From Phaeoceros laevis (lineage: Eukaryota > Anthocerotophyta > Anthocerotopsida > Notothyladales): a stretch of DNA of 40,149 bases. Under the pieces are notes generated by a model that saw only the letters and a program-made list of their open reading frames with translations, had not been told where the DNA came from and did no database searches. The stretch spans positions 1 through 40,149 of the forward strand of contig JBNGIQ010009260.1 in the NCBI GenBank assembly GCA_049999765.1, given 5' to 3'. The stretch's first letter is position 1, and each line of letters starts with the position of its first letter. Both the position numbers and the translations under genes were made by a program. This document shows, in pieces, positions 10,396 to 20,537 of this stretch.

Positions 10396-11120
10396 GGGAA
10401 GCACTTCAGTTTTGCATTCGTGCTTGTCCAGATCGGGGGCTTGGACAGTGTTTTTCGTTGACAGGCCCCAGTAGTATGCTCATAGGTATTGGCAAGGATC
10501 CTGAGCAGCAAGCGTGGCAAGGGATGATTTCTTCATGTTTGCAAGGAGCGCCTTGCCTCGTTCGTGGTTTGCGGTTTTTAGGGTTAGCAATCCGGGTAGC
10601 ATGTGCTATTGCAGTCAATAAATGATTCTGTGCACGCAACCAGGTGTTCAATCCTCTGGTGCTGTAGGCTCTACAAGGAATGTCATACTGTGCTCCAGCT
10701 TTCTGTGGTGTCTTGGATTTTTGTTCAGCTATGCTGCTACCAGACTCTCCCTGAAAGTCCTTGCGGTGAAACAGGCAGGACTTTGTAAGAACAAAATTGC
10801 ATGTTGCAAGTTCAATGTACAGACTCCGAAGGATGTGGGTGAAGGTCATGCCTGTCTCTGCAGAGATTATGGCATATTTTTCAGAATACCGGGAGCAACT
10901 CCCTGGTTATTTTGTAGGTGAGTCTACTAGAGGACCAGTGCTGTGCATGAGTAGCCGAATTAATGCGCCTTGTTGATAGATGTTATGTCTAGCTTATCAG
11001 CGTAGATTAGCACACTCAGTGCCGGATTGACCCCTCAAGGCATTTTCCTCACAGCACAGAATTGACTACACCTGCTCCATTCCTCGGTGCTGCTTTTCTG
11101 CTGTGCAGGATGAAAGCCAA
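10396..11120. other. Convergent intergenic region
   Basis: Contains the 3' flanks of NDUFB10 (+) and the CCDC174-like gene (-). An AATAAA-like GTCAATAAATG at about 10614-10624 could be the NDUFB10 polyadenylation signal. Open frames here are without recognisable features. Confidence 0.45.
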
Positions 11121-11903
11121 CTATGAGCTGCAGGCGTTCTCGGCCTGCTGTTTCAGCTTCTCGACCTGCTTTTTCAAAAATGCTTGCCGCAACTTCTGCC
11201 TGTGTTTCTCAGACAATTGCTGCCGTCTTTGCTTTAACAGTGAAGCCTTCTCCCTTGCCTGGTTAGTTTCTCGGTTCACTTCCTTGACGAAGTGCTTGTG
11301 CTCTTGGCTGAGTCCTACCCTTGATGGCCTTGGTTCCGGGCTTGAAGGGTGATTGAGGTTCTCCTCAGGCGCAGCACCGGTGTCCCTTCCCGATCCTCCT
11401 CTTCTTTCGCTTTCCATCTCATGTTGTTCATCCTCCAGAGAACCCTTGTACAGGAAATTCACGCAGTACTTTTCCTTCTCTTCTTCATCAGGGACCTCCC
11501 CTCTGACAAGCTTGTCATACAGCTCTGCCTTCTTCTCCAAGGCCGCGTAACTTTCTGAGCCATCGTTTGTGGCCTTAAGTTGCAGCTTATCCCTACTTGC
11601 ACGCTCCTCCACTCCTGCATTCCGCTTTGCAAAAACATCACTGACGACTTTCCCCTTTTGCCGGGATTTCTTCAGCTCGAAGTCCGCATCCCCCTCCTTC
11701 GATCGCCTAGCGTCCTCCTGTGTCCGGTACAGCTGGGCTCTGAGCTCCACAATAGATGAAACACCAACTCCTTCGATGGCCCTCTGCTTCTTGGGCATAA
11801 CCGAAGACTCCGTGATCCATCCAAGAGACTCCACTCGTCTCTCCTTGCCTGATTTCTTCCCATCTGCAGCGTTGTCTGGTAAACCCGTCTTCCCCTGTTC
11901 CAT
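11121..11903 (-). CDS. CCDC174-like nuclear coiled-coil protein
   Basis: 260-residue, very charged, single-exon protein. After a Lys-rich N-terminus come the CCDC174 landmarks in order: SSIVELRAQLYRTQED (about residue 50), SDVFAKRNAGVEERASRD, ALEKKAELYDKLVRGEVPDE and the short hydrophobic YCVNFLYKGS. Its C-terminal third is a Lys/Arg/Gln coiled coil (ASLLKQRRQQLSEKHRQ ... LKKQVEKLKQQ). CCDC174 in animals is a nuclear protein linked to the exon-junction complex and RNA processing. The role in plants is inferred from homology only. The ATG at 11903 (MEQGKTGLPDN) is the first in-frame ATG. The 11121-11903 frame also lacks the WVD-type middle segment of animal CCDC174, so it may be a shorter plant form. 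It is divergent from PPR gene 1. Confidence 0.75.
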   Translation of the reverse strand: MEQGKTGLPDNAADGKKSGKERRVESLGWITESSVMPKKQRAIEGVGVSSIVELRAQLYRTQEDARRSKEGDADFELKKSRQKGKVVSDVFAKRNAGVEERASRDKLQLKATNDGSESYAALEKKAELYDKLVRGEVPDEEEKEKYCVNFLYKGSLEDEQHEMESERRGGSGRDTGAAPEENLNHPSSPEPRPSRVGLSQEHKHFVKEVNRETNQAREKASLLKQRRQQLSEKHRQKLRQAFLKKQVEKLKQQAENACSS

Positions 11904-12207
11904 TTTTCCTTTCTGCGGAGGCAATTTTCAGAGTCACTAAGCGATTGTTGCGGCGGCAACACGGTTGTATCTAACTTGCGGGTGTCTACCAGCAGCAGCG
12001 GCAGCGGCGTAGTAACGGCACTCCAGTTTCCTACAGACCACATACAAGAGCATCCTAGTCTCCCCCAAAGAGCTGAAGTCGTAGGCCTCGCTAGAACGTG
12101 CCCTACTTAAGGGCTCAAAAAATTATTGCACTTTTTCTTAGCTTCAGCTTGAATCCATCAAGAATATGGATCGAAGGATATGAAAAGAAACGGCGGTAAT
12201 CTCCAAG
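11904..12207. promoter_or_regulatory. Short divergent promoter region, CCDC174-like (-) / PPR gene 1 (+)
   Basis: Only about 300 bp separate the two inferred start codons. The segment includes a CAGCAGCAGCGGCAGCGGCG-like tract near 11993. If the gene models are right, this is a compact bidirectional promoter. Confidence 0.45.
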
Positions 12208-15200
12208 ATGTATTGCCTAGCGAGGTTGATGAGAGGAAGAAGATCAAATTCCGGTGAAGCTGTTGCTGCGGTAAGGGTACCAGCAGCTACTGCTCAGTGC
12301 TTAAGGGAACGCAGCTGGAGGCGGCACAGGACAGTGGATTCCAATGGAACTGGTGGCTCCAACGAGGATCACTGGAGTGGTCTCTGTAGAGATTGCCCCC
12401 CCACTGGCTTGTGCCAGCTTCCAGCCCGAGGAAGCATCGCGGTCCTCGTGTGTCGGTGTGGCATTCGTGGCCTGGAAAGAACAAGAGAGCATACGTATGC
12501 CCATGCTGGATGCACGGATTGGTTGCACAATCCCAGGTAAAGGGTTCAGGCTTCCCTTTCAGCACCCACCTTAGTGCAGTATCCTTTAATTTTTCTGAGC
12601 AATTGATTGCAGACCCTGCCACGTGGATAGAACAAGAATACCAGGAGGCTTTTGACGATCCGGCTCGAAGGTCGGCTAACAGACACCATGAGGTATGTGG
12701 TTTGTGGTGTCCCAAGGCGTTCGAGAAGTTCTGCAAATGAGGTTTCACATGATGTTTAACAATGCCTGCTTCAGACAGGTAGCATAAGGCCCGAGGAAGC
12801 CCCGTGCGTTGACAACCAGTCCAGATCAGGGCAGGCCCAAGTCGAGCCAAGCTCTTTGCAGAACGTCAATGCTCATTTTTGCCGCGCACTTGGTCATGCT
12901 AACGATGGTACATCGTGGATTTCAGCAGCTTTGCATCAATCTGAGCTGATTTACTCTGTCATTGCAGCTAGCTTAAGAACAAGAACTTAAATCGTGGTCG
13001 TAGGTTCAGAGTCATTCGGAGGTGTGGAGCTTCTGTGGAACAATTATTTTCAGCACCCAAGCGATTGGTGGGACAGTAGAGATGACAAGGTATGAGGGTG
13101 GAGGTGTGATGTTCATAACATTCATGAGGAAGTTCATCCAGTGTTTCTGGACTGAGAGTTTCATCCTCAGCCTCATCCCAATTCTCCAGATTTTAGGCAT
13201 AAAAGGACCAAGGATGCTCTTTGGATATGCAGCTTGAGCACCCCAGAATGGGTGTCAGAAGCTCTACGAAGAAAGACACCCTCCCGACAAGGTGATAGCT
13301 ACGCCACTGGTTCTTATGGCGAGCGCACACCTGTAAATACTGTGAACCTGAGGCTATCGCAAGCAGATGTGCTTTCCTGGACCGACTTAATATTGCGACA
13401 GGTCAAGATTGGTCAAGATAGGGAGGCTCTCAGGGTTTATGAGAGACTGCGAGAGAGTGGGGTGAAACTGATCTCGAAAACCTTTGTTGCTGCATTGAAG
13501 GCATGCAGCAGTTTACGGGACCTGGAAAGTGCAAAGAGAATCCATTCAGAGGCGGTTGGCAGTGGGTTTGAGTCAGATGTTTATGTTGGGACCATGCTGG
13601 TGGATGTGTATGGCAAGTGTAAGAGGCTGGTGGAAGCTAGAGGTGTGTTTGAAAAGATGCCTCATCGAAATGTGGTTTCGTGGAACGCCATGATCTTGGC
13701 ATACGCCCAGATGGAGGAGGGTGAAGAGGCTTTGCAATTGTACTCGCGGATGCTTCACGAAGGTGTTGCACCCAACGAACGAACATTTGTTGCTGCACTC
13801 AAGGCTTACAGTAGCTTGACCACAGTGGTAGTGGGGAATGAGGCTGATGGTAAGCAGGTGAAAACACGGTGCCTGAAGCAGGTCAGAGCCCTTCATTCAG
13901 ACATAGTAAAGAGTGGGGCAGAGGATGTCGTTTTTGTGGGAACCATGCTAGTGGATGTGTATGCCAAATGTGGGAGTCTGGTGGATGCTAGGCACGTCTT
14001 TGAGAAGATGCCACATCGTGATGTCGTCTGCTGGAATGCCATGATATCAGGATACGCCCAGATGGAAGATGGTGGGAGTGCTTTGCAATTGTATGCACAG
14101 ATGCATGAAACTGGTGTGGCACCGGATGAAAGAACATTTGTTGGTGCACTGAAGGCTTGCTGTAGCCTAGCAGCTTCGGACGATGGAACTGAAGCTGGTG
14201 GGCTGCTTGTGGAAAATGGTTGCCTGGAGCAAGTGAAAGCCATCCACTCACAGGTACTAAAGAGTGGGTGCCAGAGAGATGTGTTTGTCGGAACAATGCT
14301 GGTAGATGCATACGTGAAATGTGGGAACCTGGAGGATGCTAGGCGTTTCTTTGACAAGATGCCACATAGGAATGTGGTATCCTGGACTGCCATGATTTGC
14401 GGCTATGCACAGAGGGGAGAGGGCGAAGAGGCCTTGCGATTGTATGAACAGATGCAGCAGGAAAGTGTGTTACCAGATGAGCGAGCATTTGTTGCTGCCC
14501 TCAAGGCTTGCAGTTGCCTGGCTGCTTCCCAGGAGGGGATGGAGCGAAATGGGAGAGATGTGAAGAGCCTGTGCCTGGAACAGGTCCGAGCCATCCACTC
14601 AGACATAAGGAGGATGGCGTCAGAGTCAGATTTATTCGTGGGCAACATGCTGGTTGATGTATATGCAAAATGCGGGAGCTTAGCAGATGCTAGGTGTGTC
14701 TTTGAAGCCATGCCTCGCCACGACATAGTCTCCTGGACTTCCATGATCTCAGGGTACGCCCAGATGGAGGAGGGTGAAACAGCTCTGCTACTGTATGCAA
14801 GGATGCAGCAGGAAGGGTTCCCCCCGGATGCCCGAGCATTCGTGGGCGCACTCAAGGCTTGCGGCACTGTGGCAGGCTTGGACACCGGGAAGGGCATCCA
14901 TGCCCAGATCCTGGAGACTGGACTGGAGGCCACAGACCCATTTGTAGCAAGCAGTCTCATCGACATGTATGGCCGGTGTGGGAGCATGGGGGATGCACAG
15001 CAAGTTTTTGATGCACTGCCCACCAGAGGCAGCGTCACATGGAGGGCCCTGATTGCAGGGTACGCTCGCCAGGGAGACAGCGACCGGGTCTTCCAGCTCT
15101 TGGAAACCATGAAGCAGCAGGACAGGATCGAGCCAGAGAGCAGTACCTTGGTCAGTGTCCTCACCGTGTGCAGTCATGCAGGTCTGCTGGACAAGGGCAA

Positions 15201-15717
15201 GAGCTACTTCCACTCCATGTCCCACCAGTTTAGCATCACACCGACCATGGAGCACTACTCTTGCATGGTGGACCTCCTCGGCCGCTCTGGCGACCTGGAC
15301 GGCGCCATGGCCATGGCCAAGGCCATGCCCTCCCCACCTGACAGCACAGTGTGGAGGGCTGTGCTCAGTGCGTGCCGGCAGTGGTGCAATGTGGAGGTGG
15401 GCAGGGAGGCATTCAAGCTCGCTGTGGAGGTGGACGAGAGCGATGCCGCGGCATACGTGTTGATGGCCAACATCTATGCTGCTGCTCAGATGTGGGAGGA
15501 GGCAAGGGAGGTTCAGGCAAGGAGGATGAAGACAGAGTCGTGGAAGCAACCTGGACAGAGCCTGTGGGCAGACGTGGATGGGAGTGTGCACTCTTTTGCA
15601 GTGAGAGAGCAAGAACATCCGCTGATCCAATGTGTGTATTCCAAGCTGGACGATCTTTATGTGAAATTGGAGGAGGAAGGTTATCAACTCCATGCGGATA
15701 CTGGAGTTTCAGGCTAA
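12208..15717 (+). CDS. PPR gene 1: PDF-motif + PLS-class PPR fusion
   Basis: Model: exons 12208-12270, 12335-12536, 12613-12692, 12775-12907, 13004-13089 and 13171-15717 (about 1036 residues); the last exon alone carries the PPR array. The start MYCLARLMRGRRSNSG is Arg-rich and Asp/Glu-poor, like an organelle transit peptide. Exon 5 encodes GGVELLWNNYFQHPSDWWDS. Exon 6 opens PHPNSPDFRHKRTKDALWI in frame (phase 0), together a well-kept PDF motif as in organellar ssDNA-binding OSB proteins. Exons 3-4 hold a decayed first copy (WIEQEYQEAFDDPARRSANR). Six P-type motifs follow (e.g. RNVVSWNAMILAYAQME, RNVVSWTAMICGYAQ), with internal L motifs enlarged, then an E/E+ end (QPGQSLWADVDGSVHSF ... HPLIQCVYSKLDDLYVKLEEEGY) and no DYW. 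PPR proteins of this class bind organellar RNA, usually for editing. Exon 1 and the 64-bp first intron are the least certain parts. Confidence 0.85.
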
Positions 15718-15819
15718 CACAACTTTTCTATTTTCTTCATCCCTCTGATGAGTGAAGCGGGGATTGACGGATTCTAGTTTATTTGGAATCACTCGAGACA
15801 CACATCTCACCATTTGTCA

Positions 15820-15940
15820 GCACCAGTTCATTCTGCACCTACTGTTTCCCCAGCCGATGCATTAATTCATACACTTCCAAATGGCCTGTCAGGACGATCA
15901 ACAGATCTGTAAGAGCACATAGAATAGCCGGTGTGCACCA
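15820..15940 (-). repeat. Duplicate of an AFG1 intron/exon boundary
   Basis: About 120 bp closely match 17712-17833, including the 3' end of an intron and the exon start (HELMHRLGKQ-like) of the AFG1 relic. The copy has lost flanking exons. It lies just after PPR gene 1 and shows that pieces of the AFG1 locus were duplicated over about 1.9 kb. Confidence 0.85.
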
Positions 15941-16379
15941 GCTTTCTTGGACTCTTTGATAAGCTCCACTAGTGTCCTCAACAAGTCCCTTTGGTTCTCC
16001 TCTCGGTGCTCTTACTTGCATTTTTGCAAAAGCATGCCATGCTGCGTTTTATTCACGGCAAATGCCACAGGGAACAGTGTTGGCCATAAACCCTGGCCAT
16101 GGGCAGAAGCAGTATTTAGGTTTTGTAAGTTTCTGTTAGGCTGCTGAATTGAAATAGTAGACATGGTTTTGCAAGCTAGCGTACCTTTCACTGGTGATGG
16201 TTAACTCGTCTTGTTGTTCCGATTGTACCTCTTTCCTACAAGAGCTAGAAGCGAGGCCTTTGCATCTTGAGGAAGGCGAAGCTCGTTCACATGGACTGCC
16301 GCACTCACTTTACAATTTGCAGGGTGAAAGCCCTCTCCACCTGGCTCTAGCACTGTCTGTGGAGTATTTCCTCATATCC

Positions 16380-16470
16380 TGAGAGCCTGCAGATAGATCG
16401 TCCCCAGGCCTTGGATGTTGAGAAATTGAGGTGGTCCAGGAATACTAGTGTTGCGGAACATACCAGCATT
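16380..16470 (-). repeat. Short exon-like dispersed repeat, copy A
   Basis: Reads, on the minus strand, ENAGMFRNTSIPGPPQFL then GLGTIYLQ. A near-identical segment is at 29005-29088 (ENAVMFRNTSFRGPPQFL, RLGTIYLQ followed by a GT). The family is not recognised. It lies downstream of the last AFG1 exon I can identify, but does not match AFG1. Confidence 0.6.
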
Positions 16471-16619
16471 TTCAAATAAAGGCAACTCACCGGCTGATAG
16501 CAAAGCTGATCAAATGTGAACCGAGCAACACCGCAGCAACTCTCCGGAACTTCAAGTGCCCTGCAAACTGACACCTCGTTTACCTCCCACGTTACGTGAC
16601 AAAAACTCTACGTAAAGAT

Positions 16620-16960
16620 TTTCCTAGGCACTTGGACAGACGCAATGGCAATGGTTGGTTGGACTCATTTGATTGGCGTATTACCTTCCAAACATCACAC
16701 GGATCACACTTGGAGTAACTCCACGACCGCAGAGCTCTACAAGCGGGGTTGTGATTTCATGCCACTTGTGATTTAGTTTTGACTGAGTTTGTTGACTTAG
16801 TGGCCAGAGGAAATGAGACTGTCCAGTCTGGACACGTCAAAATAGGCCATGGGCTTAAGTACTACATAACAGCCGTTCATCGCCTTTTCACCCCAAGACA
16901 ACCTCTAAACGCTATCAAGAAACTTGAAAAAGGCATACCAATTGGTGAGGCCTGCTGGCA
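16620..16960. other. Probable AFG1 intron, no other gene
   Basis: This lies between two AFG1 exons on the minus strand. The + strand frame at 16779-16964 has no recognisable domain. Confidence 0.4.
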
Positions 16961-17485
16961 ATGAGTCTCCTGTAATCTTTTCCCAGGCCAACTTTGAGTG
17001 GACAGCAATATTGCTGCAATTCGGATATGAAAGAGTTGAGTATCTCCTTCTGCAGACCTTCCTAGACAGTTATTCAATAACAGATTAGTGAAATAAAAGA
17101 GGTGGGAAAGCTAATAGATTTCCACATTAACAATTAGACGGATAGTAATGCACATGGTGCACAGAGCACATCTTACTTTGTTCAGCTCTAGAGGAGCCCG
17201 GTTGCTTGTTGCCACAAGGACAGCTCCTTTGCGGAGGAGTCTGCCCAGAATCCCTGAAAGAGCGACTGCGGTAAAAACATCCACAACCTAAGTACAAGCA
17301 AAAGGCCTTTGCTCGTTGCTTCCATAAAGGAGGTACTATCAGGTTTCAGTGGTAGTTCCCATACAATTTCAAGAAAATCACAAGCACCTACGCAACATCC
17401 ACAGATAAGCCCGGAGCTAGAAAAACTAGTGAATCTGCTGTAGAACCATTTGCAAACTGTAAATGAATAGGCTTCGATAGTGTCA

Positions 17486-17545
17486 GACTTCGTCAAAGCA
17501 CAGCAGACTTGCCTGGACTTCGTCAAAGCACAGCAGACTTGCCCC
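17486..17545. repeat. Exact 30-bp tandem duplication of Walker B
   Basis: Units 17486-17515 and 17516-17545 begin identically (GACTTCGTCAAAGCACAGCA). On the minus strand they encode ASLLCFDEV twice in frame, so the Walker B strand and its catalytic Asp-Glu pair are duplicated at the end of an AFG1 exon. Confidence 0.9.
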
Positions 17546-18255
17546 ACTAGGTGTGCCGCCACCAAGTAGCTTATCAGCCACAGCATCCAGAATTCGCATC
17601 TCCGAGTTGTGCTCTTTTTGAAACCTTGACTCGTCTGCTAACCACTCTTCTACAGCTCTGTCCGGAGTCACAGCAGGAGATCCAGTGCTCGAGTTCGGCG
17701 ATGCATGAAAGTCCAGTTCATTCTTCTGCACCTGCTGCTTCCCCAGCCGATGCATTAATTCATGCACTTCCAACATGGCCTGTCAGGACGATCGACAGAT
17801 CTGTATGAGCACATAGAATAGCCAGTGTGCACCCTACGTCAATGTGATCAGGCACTTCCGGCATAATGAGCAACTTATCCTTGCACACAGATCACCTACA
17901 CCGCAGCCTACCTAAATGTAAAATTCCAGTTTACTTTAACATCGTTGACAAGAAGACTGCATATACCGCATGGAAGCGCAACCGGCGTCGATGCTTGACA
18001 ACGCCATCAGCAGCTGAGAAAAGAAGATCCATGAGCATAGTTTTCCCTGGTCCAGAAATCAGGAGGTCAACGGCATATCAATGACACAATCTCACAACAT
18101 ACACATGTCACAATTAGGGACACAGAAAGCCTGCTAGACAGATGGCTGAAGCTCTTACCGCAACCAACACTTCCATATGGGTATATTCCTCGAGGAGGGC
18201 GTGGCGGTTCAAGCTTAAGACCAGCCAAGACATCTAACAGCTTCTCCCGCCTGAG

Positions 18256-18498
18256 ATGTGCCGGTTCTGGCGAAGTTCTCCTGGTTTCTCTACACTAGCA
18301 GGTCAAACAGAAGCATTGATGGAGAAGGATCTGCGGATGCAGGAGAAGGATTTGCGGATACAGGAGAAGGATTTGCGGATACAGGAGAAGGATCGGTGGA
18401 TGAAGGAGAGAGATGTGGCTATGTGGATGAAGGACCAAGAGATGGAGAGACAAGCGGCTCGGTGGATGAAGGCCCAAGACTTAACCCAGTTGAACTGA
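18256..18498 (+). CDS. Short heptad-repeat ORF (coiled coil), possible relic
   Basis: An 80-codon frame whose centre is four 21-bp units (18322-18405) encoding EKDLRMQ, EKDLRIQ, EKDLRIQ, EKDRWMK, continuing with ERDVAMWMKDQEMERQ. It should form a charged alpha-helical coiled coil. The 7-residue unit closely resembles the array in the P-loop NTPase protein at 22048-23121 (EEKQLRD). It may be the N-terminal piece of a relative of that protein. It overlaps, in antisense, the junction between the AFG1 and STIPL1 fragments, so it could also be non-genic. Confidence 0.35.
   Translation: MCRFWRSSPGFSTLAGQTEALMEKDLRMQEKDLRIQEKDLRIQEKDRWMKERDVAMWMKDQEMERQAARWMKAQDLTQLN
18322..18405 (+). repeat. 21-bp tandem array, four units
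   Basis: Units follow GAGAAGGATTTGCGGATACA(G) with changes in the first and last. The period is exactly seven codons. In the antisense direction the array is read into the end of the STIPL1 fragment and gives a meaningless SFSCIRK repeat. Confidence 0.9.
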
Positions 18499-19462
18499 TT
18501 TAGGTCCTGGTGGGTAGGGTCCTGGAGAGCATTCATAAGCTTGGGGATTATTGACCTCACTAACAACTGTTCCCAGCTATCAGGATCAAACACCGGTGGC
18601 CAGGGATGCAGCAGGGCAAATGCAGAAGGGTCACTGGGATGCCAGGCCCGTAGAGCGTTTTCTAGTTGGAAACGGATAGTCAAGTAGAGTGGCTCCATCC
18701 TCGTGCCCAAAAGCGGAAGCCAAGGGTACAGCCATGCATGAATGGGAACTGTCTCAACACGCGGATCCCAGGCATCCACAGCAGCTGTAAGCTTGGGCAT
18801 TACTACGTGCTCCAACATATCCTGCAAGGCAGATGGAGGAAGGAGATTCTCCCACACCTCAAGAAAGCGTAACAATGGCTCGGGGTCTCGAGCCTCCCAA
18901 TGGTTCCATGCTGCCCTTCTCACTGGTGGCAGCACTGCCTCAGTCACAAGGTGAGCATATGTGTTGGAGGTAGAGGCATACCCACTTTCTGACATATCGG
19001 AATCTGCAAAGACGGGAATTTCTCTTGGATCAACATCACCTTGGAGAAGCCGTCTCCAAGAAGCTACCACGTCTATCCCATACAGTGGATCCTTGAGTGG
19101 CTCCCAACCTCTGAAATGTTCCATCATTCTTGGCAAGACAACTGCAAGGGCAATGGCACTCACAGTATATAATTTGGACTCAGCTTTGCACTTTAGTTGT
19201 AGGTTTTGGAAGGTAGAGCAATGCCTTCCAGAGTCATCCCGCCAGCGTCAACACTTTGTTGAATTCGATCAATAGCGGCCATGATAACCTCCATAGTATT
19301 ACTGTGCTGCCTCTGCAGATTTTCATTTGCCTCCAACCTAACCCTTTCCTTCTCCAACAGAATCACTTTGTCCTTCTCGTGCGTCAGCTTTCTGTCACAC
19401 TCTGATATGTCGGGCTCCGCTAGATCTACGATAAGACGAAGATTATTCTGAAGTTCAGGCAT
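18480..19462 (-). pseudogene. STIPL1/TFIP11 splicing-factor fragment, frameshifted
   Basis: Middle part of the plant homologue of tuftelin-interacting protein 11 (yeast Ntr1), which recruits the Prp43 helicase for lariat spliceosome disassembly. From 19462 it reads MPELQNNLRLIVDLAE, a Glu/Lys coiled coil and MTLEGIALPS. A one-base shift near 19195-19205 leads to KCKAESKLYTVSAIALAVVL, PRMMEHFRGWEPLKDPLYG, EARDPEPLLRFLEVWENLLP, WDPRVETVPIHAWLYPWLPL, LENALRAWHPSDPSAFALL and LDQFNWV-like LNQFNWVKSWA at 18490. There the homology stops, and the frame runs into a 21-bp repeat. The G-patch N-terminus and the C-terminal third are missing. Being uninterrupted by introns it could be a genomic piece of a single-exon gene or a retrocopy. 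Confidence 0.85.
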
Positions 19463-19990
19463 AGCGGTGCAGTCCTCTATTGCATTTCTAGATATTTTTA
19501 TTAATATAGGTGATGTATGTAAATACTAGAAATATGTATATCACTATCGTGATTCGTGAACAAGCAAACATTGCAAGCAGAGACGGATGCATCTTTGTTG
19601 CCGTGAGATGCCGTAATCGCCCCGCTGAAATACATCTCAGAGCTGCAGCTAGATATAGTAGACAGATTGAAATCGGATATGGCAAACCAACTTATACACC
19701 AAATTAAACTCACACGACAGCAATGGATCCCGAAGGCTTCCAGCCCGTCGAAGCTTGCAAGCGCGTAGCTAGCGACCCTGATGAGATCTATAGATATATC
19801 AGCTGAAGTTGCAGAAATCGATGAGAGGTAGACTCTCGTAGAAACTGCTTCAGGAAAGCAAAACAAATCACAGTCATCTATAATACTTGTTATGTTGACA
19901 AATCTTTGATTGAGCATTTTTGCACTAGCTGGACCATCGAAAAGAGTCCCGGTCGAGCTTGGTTGCCACATGTGGCAGCGCGCGTCACTG
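19463..19990. other. Intergenic, no gene recognised
   Basis: No coding similarity, RNA gene or notable repeat seen. It is slightly AT-rich. Confidence 0.5.
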
Positions 19991-20001
19991 TGACCGTGCA
20001 G

Positions 20002-20206
20002 CTAGTCAGGATCATAGGCTGCGGTCAACAGTAACCCCAGGAGCTGGAGCATCGGCCATAGCTGCTCTTCCAGGACTCGTGCGCGTACCAGCCAGGCACC
20101 GCAGGTATTGGAGATGGCAGTTTCGTCGTTCCAAATCTGACCGGAGTTGGTCCACTGCCCGTTACCGTAGTCGCAGCCGTAGGCAACCGCGGATCCCCAG
20201 TACACA
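20002..20206 (-). CDS. Unidentified coding segment left of the gap
   Basis: Open minus-strand frame (VYWGSAVAYGCDYGNGQW then WNDETAISNTCGAW). Aromatic, Gly and Cys content suggests a secreted domain, but I cannot assign it. It might continue the signal-peptide protein on the other side of the gap, or be an unrelated contig joined by scaffolding. Confidence 0.25.
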
Positions 20207-20306
20207 NNNNNNNNNNNNNNNNNNNNNNNNNNNNNNNNNNNNNNNNNNNNNNNNNNNNNNNNNNNNNNNNNNNNNNNNNNNNNNNNNNNNNNNNNNNNNN
20301 NNNNNN
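20207..20306. other. Assembly gap of exactly 100 N
   Basis: The run length of 100 is a conventional placeholder, so the true distance is unknown, and order or orientation across it depends on scaffolding. Confidence 0.99.
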
Positions 20307-20537
20307 CGTGTTGGCTTTGCCCACGAACTTGACGTGCTTCTCCCCGTTCTCGTCCACGAAGCCTTGGTAGATGCCGTCCTCGCCGCCTTCAGGCCGACGG
20401 AACCCGCCGGGGCCCGGCCCGGCCACAAGTGCGCATGCGGCACCCGCCAGCTGCAGGATGACCACCATGTACATGAGCGCCTGGGCATGGCGCCACACAC
20501 TCACATTCCAGCTGCCTCCGGATGCTCGCCTCGCCAT
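20307..20537 (-). CDS. Start of a probable secreted or membrane protein, cut by the gap
   Basis: The ATG at 20537 opens MARRASGGSWNVSVWRHAQA followed by a hydrophobic run (LMYMVVILQLAGAACALVAG) like a signal peptide or anchor, then a Gly/Pro-rich stretch and DGIYQGFVDENGEKHVKFVG before the N run. GC content is clearly higher than in the surroundings. No family was recognised. The translation ends at the assembly gap, so it is partial. Confidence 0.4.

Larger units (their letters stand above)
16491..18262 (-). pseudogene. AFG1-like AAA ATPase (LACE1 type), 5'-truncated and rearranged
   Basis: Six exons of the mitochondrial AFG1 ATPase can be followed: about 18262-18159 (LEPPRPPRGIYPYGSVGC, start of Walker A), 18046-17967 (GKTMLMDLLFSAADG ... 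RRRLRFHA), 17779-about 17487 (AMLEVHELMHRLGKQ ... ILDAVADKLLGG ... SLLCFDEV, Walker B), 17287-17177 (VVDVFTAVALSGILGRLL ... VLVATSNRAPLELNK), 17061-about 16965 (EGLQKEILNSFISEL ... DYRRL) and 16567-16491 (RALEVPESCCGVARFTFDQL). AFG1 couples ATP hydrolysis to turnover of inner-membrane proteins. The N-terminus is missing, replaced by a 21-bp repeat array and a STIPL1 fragment. The Walker B exon carries a 30-bp in-frame duplication, and no convincing C-terminal exon was found. I therefore call it a pseudogene, although most exons remain open and splice sites are present. Confidence 0.8.

Noticed and set aside
12287-12850. Reverse-strand frame of 187 codons opposite the 5' exons of PPR gene 1
   Set aside because: The plus strand has exon phases and splice sites that fit the paralogues. 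The reverse frame shows no domain.
14788-15693. Long reverse-strand open frame (301 codons) and others antisense to PPR gene 1
   Set aside because: It is a shadow of the PPR coding strand: GC-biased codons of a repetitive gene leave the opposite frame open. The translation is His/Leu/Cys-rich with no domain.
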